A stretch of DNA of 64,000 bases, from the NCBI GenBank assembly GCA_946122785.1, contig CAMGYJ010000009.1, forward strand, positions 28,679,633 through 28,743,632, in the 5' to 3' direction. Both the position numbers and the translations under genes were made by a program. Below the pieces are notes generated by a model. It did no database searches and was not told the origin of the DNA. It was given only the letters and a program-made list of their open reading frames with translations. This DNA comes from Linum tenue. Lineage: Eukaryota; Streptophyta; Magnoliopsida; Malpighiales; Linaceae. Below are positions 55,876 to 64,000 of this stretch, in pieces. Every line of letters starts with the position of its first letter. Position 1 is the first letter of the stretch.

Positions 55876-56330
55876 CCAGGTCCCAACGGAGTGTACAGTG
55901 TCATTTGATGGGGCACCCGAGGGGAGGGGGTCAGCATGGACAAAAATCTTGCCAGGGATCAAAGCATCGTCCCAAATCAAAATTTGCTTCCCATTCCCGA
56001 CTCTCCATGTGAACCCATCAACAATCTGGTCCTTTGCCTCCATGATGCTTCTCCAAATAAAACTTGGTCTATACCCTAGTTTAGCATTTGAGATGTCCGA
56101 CTTAGGGAAATATTGCGCCTTCAACACGCTCGCCATCAAGGACTAAGGTCTGGTTATGATACTCCAAACTAGCTTTCCAAGCATAGCCAGGTTAAAAACT
56201 TTCAAGTCTCTAAAACTCAAACCACCTTCTTCTTTCCCATCACAGAGCTCCTCCCAATCCAGCCAATGCAATTTTGTTTCTTTTCCTTTTTGCCCCCACC
56301 AAAAACTGGAATCATAGACTGAATTTCGTT
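55876..56330 (-). pseudogene. Inverted segment of LINE ORF2
   Basis: The minus strand reads KLHWLDWEELCDGKEEGGLSF, NLAMLGKLVW, ASVLKAQYFPKSD, PSFIWRSIMEAKDQI and WRVGNGKQILIWDDALIPG. This is the region after the reverse transcriptase in plant L1-type ORF2. A stop and a frame change are present near 56145. Confidence 0.88.
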
Positions 56331-56334
56331 AAGG

Positions 56335-58020
56335 GTGCCATATGGGATCCGAAAGACCGACATTGGATACAAAAGTTGAGCTGGGGTTTTGGTTAAATCT
56401 GCCTATTCGGTTAAAAATTGTTCTCAAGCATAGCCAGGTTCTGGTTCCTAAGATCCCTATGATGTTTCCCCCTTGTGAAGATGTGAGAGTGTAGAGGGAC
56501 AATGAGGATGGTATCTACTCGGTTAAATCTACCTACTTGAGAATTCGTGGACACCAACTCAACACTATGGCCCGAATTCATGATCTTCCTGATGATGTTG
56601 CTGAGTTCTGGAAATCTCTATGAAAGATTGATATTCAACCTAAAGTCTGAATCTTCCTTTGTAAAGCAAGTAGAGATATTTTACCTGTGGGTTCTAATGT
56701 TGAAGACTGGATTGAGAATGCTTGTCCTGACTGCTCATTTTGTGGCCTCCCAGAATCCCAGATGCATGCTTTGAGGGAATGTGATTGGATCCGTCGCAGA
56801 TGGAAATCATGTGAAGAAAATGATGTCTTTGAGTAAGGATAAGGAAGATCATGCATTGATTGGCTGAAAACTATTCTCAAAACTTGTTCAAAAGAGAAAA
56901 TTCAGAGGTTCAGTGCCATTCTTTGGTGCCTAAGGAAAGAGCGATGTAACCACAAGCATAACAATAAAAAGATGGAGGAAGAGCAGGTCATCCCCAGGGC
57001 CATTGCTTGGCTCCGTTCCTATCTGGATGCCCAGGACAACGCGGATTCGGGGCCTTCTGCATGTCCCCCTACCACCGCGAGGATACAGGTTAGAAGTTGG
57101 ATCCCTCATTCTGAGGTAGTTTTCAAAATGAATACGGATACGGGCGTCTCCTCCAACTCTGGAATTGACCTGGGCTACATCATGAGGGATTGGAAGGGTG
57201 ATTTTTTTGGTTCAATGGCAAGAAAGGAAAGAGGGGTATGCAGTAGGGGTGGCTATCCGGTCCGGTTAAATTGGCCCAAATTGATCCGGTCCAGTCCAGT
57301 TTTTTTGAAAATATAAGGACCGAAGATTGGATTGGATACGGTCCGGTCTTGATCTGGTCCGGTCTTGACCCGGTCCGGTCTCAATTCGGTCTTGATTTTA
57401 TATTGAGATTGTGGGAATTTGAGTAGCCTAAGGCCTAAAAGGGTGAGGAGTTGGTTAAGTTTTGTACTAAGTGCAAAGGTTTGTGACCGTTTATACAAAT
57501 TACCCTTAAGTTTTGGGTGTTGAGCTCTCTTATCCGGTCTTTATCCGGTTTTTTACCTCAAATCTAAGCCCAAAGATTGGATTGGATTGTTTACTATCCG
57601 GTCCCGGTCCGATCTCGATCCGGGTTATACAGTTCGGTTTCCGGTTTTTCATCCGGTCCCGGTCCAAATAGCCAGCCCTAGTATGCAGGCCTATTGAAGC
57701 TGAAGTTAAGGCGATTTTGATGGGGTTGAAGGAAGCAAATAGAAGGCAATTGAGCCCTCTTATTGTCGAGTAGGACTGTTAACTTTTGCTGGGAAAATTG
57801 AAGAACAAGATGGCTGACCGAATGGAGTTGGGATGGTGGTGCGATGAGATTTGGAAGTTGGCGTCGGAGAACGAAGCTCTCTCTGGTATTCCGATTGTGT
57901 GGAATTTTTTCCCAAGGATTTGTAATGGGCCTGCCCACTAGCTAGCCCACGTTGTTACCAGGTGCGAGCACCAGGTGGTTTGGGTTAATGACCCACCTCT
58001 CTAGTTGTCATGTCTGTTGG
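56335..58020 (+). pseudogene. LINE ORF2 C-terminus: zinc domain and RNase H
   Basis: In sequence: VRVWRDNEDGIYSVKSTYL (about 56480), the zf-RVT region with CPDCSFCGLPESQMHALREC (about 56727), then the RNase H start SWIPHSEVVFKMNTDTGVS and GYIMRDWKGDFFGSMA (about 57100-57225). After the hAT MITE it continues with RPIEAEVKAILMGLKEAN (57690) and ends near DPPL (58000). Stops include TGA 56621-56623 (TGG expected) and TAG at about 57772. Removing the MITE and one TSD copy rejoins the frame as GVCRPIEAE. Confidence 0.85.
57244..57680. mobile_element. hAT-type MITE inside the LINE RNase H region
   Basis: The termini TAGGGGTGGCTATCCGG and CCAAATAGCCAGCCCTA form inverted repeats, and the TSD GTATGCAG (8 bp) is perfect at 57236-57243 and 57681-57688. 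Subterminal regions are rich in CCGGTCC and GGTCCGG motifs. It is 437 bases with no coding capacity. Confidence 0.92.
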
Positions 58021-58111
58021 AGGCCGATCTGGGCCAGGGCCCTAGTGGCCAAACCTGATTCTCTTGAATGAAATCTGCCAGGTTTTCCATATAAAAAAAG
58101 AATATGCGTGT

Positions 58112-58267
58112 TTTATTTTTTATTTGTTATTTGTGTTGATTTTATCTTTTAGTTCTTTTTAGATTTTAACCTTACTTGTCCAGTTAGCCTTTATTTTTTA
58201 TTTGTTATTTGTGTTGATTTTATCTTTTAGTTCTTTTTAGCTTTTAACCTTACTTGTCCAGTTAGCC
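58112..58267. repeat. Tandem duplication, 78-bp unit
   Basis: The unit containing TATTTGTTATTTGTGTTGAT and CTTACTTGTCCAGTTAGCC is present twice in tandem, from about 58112 and about 58190. The copies are nearly identical; one visible change is AGATTTTAAC versus AGCTTTTAAC. Confidence 0.85.
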
Positions 58268-58285
58268 TTTCCGTAGGTCAGCCTA

Positions 58286-58706
58286 GTTAATCTGCTAACT
58301 TAGTATATACTAACTAATATCCAAAATGTATAAACTAATATCCAAGTATGCTAAGTATCTAGATATAACAAATTAGTATTCAAAACATCACAAACTAGTA
58401 TCCAGATAGCAGATAACAACTAATATCTACAATCAACCAACTAGTATTCAATATGGATATCTTATGGGTTATCTGGATACTCTTATGTGTTATCTAGATA
58501 CTAATTATGTGTTGTTGGATACTATTCTGTGTTGTTTAGATATTAGTTTGTGAATTTGAGATAATAGTTGATTCATGGTGGATATCTATTAGCAAACTTT
58601 GAATACTAGTCTGTGCTCTCTAGATACTTTAGTACTTGGATATTAGTTCATATAATTTAGATATCAGTTAGTATCTGCTAACGAATCTTCAAGTTAGCAG
58701 ATTAAC
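58286..58706. mobile_element. Foldback/MITE-like inverted repeat
   Basis: It starts GTTAATCTGCTAAC and ends GTTAGCAGATTAAC, the exact inverse. The arms continue imperfectly over about 90 bases with ACTAATATCCAAGTA and its inverse. The interior repeats motifs such as CTAGATA, TATCCAGATA and ACTAGTATTC in both orientations. A target duplication is not evident. Confidence 0.7.
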
Positions 58707-59921
58707 TTTCCCCTCCGTAGGTTACCCAATCCTACATAATTAGCTTATTTCTTTAATTAATGGGCTTCTCAACCCTATTTGCTTGCGTTACCTTTTGGGT
58801 TGGCCTTGTTATGTTTCCCAATCATATTTTTAGTATTAGTATTGATAAGTCCAGCTTTTTACCTTGCTATTTTTGGTGAATTTCATTATTCTTTTTTTTT
58901 TTTTTTGCCATATTTTATTATTCTTTTTCTCTAGAGCTTCTTTCACCTAAGTAATTTAATTACGCCCTTCGCATGGGTCGGATTTCTTATCCTTGTCCAA
59001 TTAAGGCTTACTGACCCGTTTCCTCAGGGTTTAACCTTCGCTTGGGCTGATCGTCTAAGCTGTTGATTCATTCATTGGTGTCGTTGTCACTGCTTTGGTT
59101 TGCCTTTGTTGTTAACAGATGCTTGTAGGATGGTTTCAGCTATGTTGATTTCTACTATTTTTTGGCTGGTTGTTATTGTAGTCACTTGTTTACTTCGTTT
59201 TCTATCCGAGCCTCTCAACGCTGCTTTTGTTGCGTCCTCCTTGGCTCCCTTTAAGCAGAAATTACTTCTATTTTGGCTGTTGTTTTAAGCTAGAATTATT
59301 GTTTTGTTTTGCTTCTATCATTGCTACTTTTGTTCTTATTTTTCAATTGTCTTTCCAAGAATCGAGCTACAGGTTGTTCTCACATATTTATTTAGTTTGC
59401 GTGGGGTGTGCCCCTGTATTGTGTTTGCTACTTCCTATTGTGCATCACCTACATGGTCCTTCTACCGGTGACTTGGGGTGCCTTTGTAGGGGTGATTTGC
59501 TTTGCTTGTTTTGTAGGATCCGGAGTTCGGGAGTGGACTCCGTGTTATTTGTTTGTTTTACTGGGAACTTTTGGCTGGTTTGATGTTTTGGCACCCGTGG
59601 CTTTATTGGCAGTGTGCCAGTGTCTACTAGTCCAGCTTTGGGAGCTCGAGGCGATGTCGAGATGAAGACACTTGGACTTTAGTGCCAGTGTCTACTAGTC
59701 CAGCTTTGCTGCATTGCGGTCTTCTGACAGTCACAGGGGCTTGGTCTTTGACTTCCGCCCTGCAAAGGGTGGAAATTTTTGTTAAGGACTCGGCCTTTGC
59801 CGAATAGGTATTAGAGAGCTGCCCATATTGTGGCAAGAATGCTCTCTTATCGATGGTCGGTGTTTAGTCGAACGACATCCCTTCTTTTTCATTTTAGCAT
59901 GAAAAGACTTTATTTTTATAC
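58707..59921. other. Intergenic DNA, two hydrophobic open frames
   Basis: Open frames at 59100-59288 and 59227-59665 encode hydrophobic residues, but the T-rich composition explains this and no family is recognised. The phrase AGTGCCAGTGTCTACTAGTCC occurs twice (about 59611 and 59682). The T15 run at about 58893 could be a poly(A) remnant of a minus-strand retroposon. Confidence 0.4.
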
Positions 59922-59930
59922 ACTATATCT

Positions 59931-60335
59931 GGGGAGTTCTACGGTACCCAGGGTGAAATCCGGGGTACCACATACCTTGAGTAAAAAAATGCTATCCAGA
60001 ACTTGAATTGACTGATCTTTCGGACATGATACTATACTCTAACCCTTAAAGATCAGCATTTAGGTCTAATTCTCTAAATTTTATACCCCAAGATCAATTT
60101 AATTAGAAACAATAATCGACGGTTATGATTCATCCAAATATAGGCAAAAAAATCAATGCACAATCTTAGGGTTTATAGTTTATGATTTAGATAATTAGGA
60201 CCTAGGGTTCACTCATTGAGGGTTAGGGTATAGTATCAATCTCAAAAATCCTGCTAATTCGAGGTCTAGATAGCGTTTTTATACTCAAGGTATGCGATAC
60301 GCCGGATTTCACCCAGGGTACCGTAGAAGGCACCC
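59931..60335. mobile_element. Mutator-type MITE
   Basis: Terminal inverted repeats of about 75 bases: GGGGAGTTCTACGGTACCC at the left against GGGTACCGTAGAAGGCACCC at the right, continuing with GGGTGAAATCCGG and CATACCTTGAGTA. A 9-bp TSD, ACTATATCT, flanks it (59922-59930 and 60336-60344). It is 405 bases with no coding capacity. The 9-bp TSD suggests mobilisation by a Mutator-like transposase. Confidence 0.88.
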
Positions 60336-60344
60336 ACTATATCT

Positions 60345-61585
60345 ATTGTTTCCAATTTTGGGAATATCTATGGCAAAAAAAAAAGAGAGGAAGAAAACGC
60401 CGCAAACGAGATGGCCGGTTTTTACTTTGCAACAACTTAATAAAGCAAAAGTAAAAAAATTTGACATGTCACAGCCTATTTCCTATTTCGTAACACCAAG
60501 GACTGTCAAGTAGCTAATGACATACATAATTACCATTTATTACCCAAAGTTCTTAAGAGGTTCACTAAAAAGAATTAAGAAAACACGTCCAAGCAGCTTA
60601 CCTCGACGATGGTGTTCAAAAATTGTTGATGTCAAGTTTGGAGGAGCCTGCTTCAATATGTTTGAGGTACGGTGGGCGCTAACTTCTCGACTACCGTCCG
60701 CTACCAGCCTTCGAGATGAACACCTGCAAAAAAGGACCCCGTCTGTGGTGGTCGGCGGGGACCTGCTCCAAACCTCAAGTCAGTATTGAGAGGAGAGTAA
60801 CCAGGAGCGGCGTAATGAGCTGGCTCTAGAGAGAGATCTTGTTCCAGTAAGTGAGTTCTCTGGATTTGAGACCAGCTATTTAGAGAGATTCAAATTTTAT
60901 CTGAAATGAACTGCCGAAAAAGCATAAATGAGTTTCGCATTTATATTATAGGCGCGTTCTGCTCCTATCATGAGTGGTATGTTCGTAACAAAATAACAAA
61001 AATATATTTACCTCTCATCCTTCAGTGCAATGGATTGTTGGCTACAAGCAAATACATATAAAAACTAAAATTAGAAAGAAAAGAAAATCACTTGTCTTTC
61101 TCTTTTCCCTTCCGTCTGTATCAAGTGGAGTAAAAAGAGATGTGGGTTGGTTGTGGTAAAAAAGAAAGTGAATTTCCTTAATTTATTTAAACAATGAAAT
61201 AAGAAAAAGAAACCCAATATGACCATCTCATCTTCCTCGTATAGATGGAGAGGATGGGTAAAGTGGTTTGTTTGTGTGGGATTGATGACACTTCCACCAA
61301 GAGAGGTTAATTGTTGGAGGAAAGAACAAGCCTTACTTGCTTGGCTTCTCCCACGTGTAAGTGAATGTGAAGATGAGTATGATTGCTTGAGATGGGTGAG
61401 AGAATAAACACATCCATCCTTAATCCAACTCATAGATCATTAGATCATTGCCATGGGTTATAAAAAAGATGGGTTGTCAATTGTGTGTTTTTGAAGGTTA
61501 AATTTCCACCCACCCATGTAAATAAAATAGCCAACCAATTTTCTACGTGTTAATGATGGGCATGAGGTGGAGATTTGTAAGTTTT
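60345..61585. other. Intergenic DNA
   Basis: No product recognised. Between 60590 and 60850 a GC-richer stretch (GTCTGTGGTGGTCGGCGGGG, CTGCTCCAAACCTCAAGTCAG) looks like the phrase found in a common class of plant repeats, without definable ends. Confidence 0.35.
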
Positions 61586-61720
61586 TACTCAATCAGAGAT
61601 GTGGAATGGGGTGGGATTATTTGCCAAATTATCCCATGCTTTGACACATGGGTTAGAAGGGAAGGGTGAATTTTTTGTGAAAGGAAGATAATTAAGGATA
61701 CATAAAAAACCATCGTCTAG

Positions 61721-62180
61721 TCCGCGGGGGGTGGGGGGGATTTCATCCACATACACCGGAGCCATCGACAGGCCAGTCCGAATCTGAGGAATGAAAGTAG
61801 TCTCCTCGTGATCAACACTTCGTAACGGAGGAAAGGACACAGGAGATCACTAGTGTGGACCTCCAGCCCGTGAAATCGGTCATGAATCCAGGACAATTGT
61901 AAGATACACCTCTGGACCGTACATCCATGGAATGACTCCCAAGAGACTTGTAGGAGACACCTCCACACCAATGAACATCACGAAGTAGAGCGAGAAAGAG
62001 ATTGAGCGACTCATCATCTGAGCGCGAAAATAAGGTAACATCATGCCGCCAAGGCATGTCATGGAAAACCCCATGGCTAGCTCCAATGCTCAAAAGCAGC
62101 AAAATCCTACGACGTCCCAAGACATTGCCTGTGAACACTGGAACCAACTCTCCAATCAACTTGATGAACACTAGCAAGAA
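61721..62180 (-). pseudogene. Sugar-transporter-like (MFS) N-terminal fragment
   Basis: On the minus strand, in order: IGELVPVFTGNVLGRRRILLLLSIGA (about 62165-62088), resembling the loop-2 GRR motif of monosaccharide/polyol transporters, then after a disordered stretch IRTGLSMAPVYVDEIPPTPRG (about 61783-61721), resembling the conserved PVYxxEisPxxxRG motif. The order matches the N-terminal half of the family. The frame changes in between, and no other transmembrane segments are seen. It is probably a broken gene copy. Low confidence because only two motifs support it. Confidence 0.35.
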
Positions 62181-63004
62181 GGTGGCTACTCGAGGCCATT
62201 CATTTAGATATATAGATATATATAATATTAAAATTCATTCTTTCATTTTTAAATATAAATTTATTTCATATAATAACACGTGACAGACAAATTTATAAAT
62301 AACTAAATCAATTTGTAAATTATTTTTGCACCATTTTATATATTTTTCCGTTTCATTGTAATACAACTAAGAGTTTAAATTGTTCGAGACCAATCATTTG
62401 ATCAAAATTATGATGATTAGAAAAGTAAATACCATGCATGAAGAAAAATTATATAAAATATAACAAATGTTTGTTATATAACGAATAACACATATATGAT
62501 AAATCAACCCAACACTGATTCAACTTATGACCCTTAAGCTGCGACCCATCAACCCATGTGAAGACCAACCCTGCATTCTGATCAACATAGAACCCCACAG
62601 TACTTAAAATACTCTCGTTATTTTTACTCTTCGGTGACAAGAAATGTTTCCGCATGTGGTTATGCAATTAGAAAAGGATTATTCTAGCAAGTAGAAATAG
62701 TGAGAGTGTCATTTTTGGCACTGTTGGTAAATTATGTACCTATAGTTTGCTAAATTCTAAATGTACAAACAATGTTTGGCGAGCGGTGAGTCCATATTTA
62801 TCATGATATCGATATCTACACCTATTTCAATCTTACGTACGTCCCATTAGAGTGATCTCTACATATATTGTCTGCATGGCCAAAGTATTATATATGGGAA
62901 GCAGGTGCTTTGATGGGTTGTTCGATGTCAAATATCTGAGGTTGTAATACATAGCTATCATTGGCGACACTATTAACACCTTAAGAGTTACGTCGTGTTT
63001 TTCA
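62181..63004. other. AT-rich intergenic DNA
   Basis: Nothing recognised. It contains AT-rich DNA at 62200-62300 and no long open frame with a known domain. Confidence 0.4.
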
Positions 63005-63147
63005 CCGATGCATGACATCGTCACGTCTCCAATCGGACGTGGTCTCACGGGAGAAGGAATTGGTATGGGCCTCGCCGTTGGTCCTGTATACATTGTCGAA
63101 ATTGCACCATTCGAGAGACGTGGCTCTTTAGGATACTCTATCTCGTC
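63005..63147 (+). pseudogene. Second sugar-transporter-like fragment
   Basis: The plus strand reads GRGLTGEGIGMGLAVGPVYI, then VEIAPFERRGSLGYSIS, close to the loop after transmembrane segment 4 in polyol/monosaccharide transporters (G-x-G-x-G, PVYxxEIxPxxxRGSL). A GTTTGT donor-like site follows. No other part of the gene is visible nearby. It faces away from the related fragment at 61721-62180. Confidence 0.45.
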
Positions 63148-63754
63148 GGTTTGTACATACGTACGTGCACGATGTTGTTTTTTTCCTTTTCCTTCTAACA
63201 TGTCGATTTTGAAACTATCTACGAATCAATTTAACAATAATTTTATATAAAAACGTACATATGTATGTATACTTAATCATCATTAGATATGACCGATTTT
63301 ATTTTTCTATTGTATTTGCTCATTCAATGCATGCATGAGGGTGCTTATGAATGTGCCTTCCCCATGTTGTTCCTCGTTAGTGAGGTGGCATGCCAGGGAA
63401 GATAGCTAGAACAGAATCCGGCCCTCTAATTGGCGCAAACAAGCAATCCGACGAGGCTCTCAAATCTCAAGTGTAATTGATGGAGCTCATTTGGTGCTAT
63501 AATGAGGGGGCGGAGCTACGTCTTATTTTAGTCCCCCAGAATTTCGAAAGTTACGTGTAAACTTATCAGGATTTTGAAAATTTCGTATAAGTACAATTAA
63601 TATTGTTTAATGTTCAAAAGTTAACCTGTTCAATCTCAGTAGTCCAGCGGCAGTGCAGTATCTTTTAAGTTTTAATCCCGCAGGTTGGACTTTCAAATCC
63701 AGGTGGCAGCAATTGTTGCATTTGTTTTTACTTTTAGCATCCTTAATTATATTA
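63148..63754. other. Intergenic DNA
   Basis: Nothing recognised on either strand. Confidence 0.35.
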
Positions 63755-63838
63755 GGTAACGATTTGTTTTTTGCATATTTGTTTTTTGAATATAGATTGG
63801 GTAACGATTTGTTTTTTGCATATTTGTTTTTTGAATAT
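63755..63838 (+). repeat. Tandem duplication, 45-bp unit
   Basis: GGTAACGATTTGTTTTTTGC through TTTTTTGAATAT is present twice with a 45-base period, with no difference visible in the shared part. Confidence 0.85.
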
Positions 63839-64000
63839 TGATATTAGCAGTCTTTTATTTTTCAATTCTAAAAATAGGATGGGTTACTTGAAATACATTA
63901 TTAATATTACTTGAAATAAGCTCCGGAAGCAAAAAAAGCTCCGAGTTTCTGGGGGCGATCAATCGGTGATTTTGAGCGGGCTAGGGTTTTCGTGCTCATG

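Larger units (their letters stand above)
55876..58099 (+). mobile_element. LINE copy with inverted 5' part (twin priming)
   Basis: A 17-bp TSD, GAATATGCGTGTTTTAT, flanks it (55859-55875 and 58100-58116). The 3' end is a short A run (58092-58099). From about 56335 to the end LINE ORF2 reads on the plus strand, but 55876-56330 reads on the minus strand as a more upstream part of the same ORF. This inversion inside a single TSD pair is the mark of twin priming. The RNase H part is split by a hAT MITE at 57244-57680. Confidence 0.9.

Noticed and set aside
59100..59665. Hydrophobic open frames as a membrane protein gene
   Set aside because: T-rich sequence gives hydrophobic codons by chance; no family motif or gene structure.

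Overview
This is a transposon-rich nuclear segment from a flowering plant, most likely a eudicot. It has intron-bearing genes with GT-AG introns, AT-rich intergenic DNA, Ty1/copia and Ty3/gypsy LTR retrotransposons, LINEs, a Helitron remnant and many MITEs. I cannot name the species from sequence alone.

Only three ordinary host genes look intact, and they form a small island at about 11.3-16.7 kb: a methyl-CpG-binding-domain protein (11871-13390, +, four coding exons), a small single-C2-domain protein of the elicitor-responsive ERG1/ERG3 type (13750-14653, -, five exons) and a thaumatin-like/osmotin PR-5 protein (15771-16547, -, intronless). All three have plausible TATA boxes.

Left of the island lie a broken plant-mobile-domain gene (1-1120), a degenerate Ty1/copia element with an extra ORF after pol (1544-9362) and a Pack-MULE (9540-11111). 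The Pack-MULE has perfect 9-bp target-site duplications and carries a captured NGATHA-like B3 transcription-factor fragment. The first part of that gene is present twice, head to head, inside 0.5-kb inverted arms. A transcript crossing the element would fold into a long hairpin matching a host transcription factor. This is the most interesting object in the window.

Right of the island, a Helitron helicase remnant is split by a young non-autonomous LTR element (19653-25027; 2.3-kb LTRs, 786-bp core without coding capacity, TSD CACAT). From 27872 to 49412 lies a minus-strand Ty1/copia element (TSD CTTGG). Its integrase is split by a complete 12.8-kb Athila-like Ty3/gypsy element (31044-43849, TSD GTATA), and its leader holds a MITE and a 5'-truncated LINE.

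The last 14 kb contain a GGCACG-rich repeat, a solo LTR related to the Athila-like element (51540-52922, TSD GAAGG), two hAT-type non-autonomous elements with 8-bp TSDs, a LINE with an inverted 5' part (twin priming; 55876-58099, 17-bp TSD), a Mutator-type MITE (59931-60335) and two short sugar-transporter-like fragments. Most TE reading frames are dead. Several of their stops are of the TGG-to-TGA/TAG or CGA-to-TGA kind, as expected from deamination of methylated cytosines.
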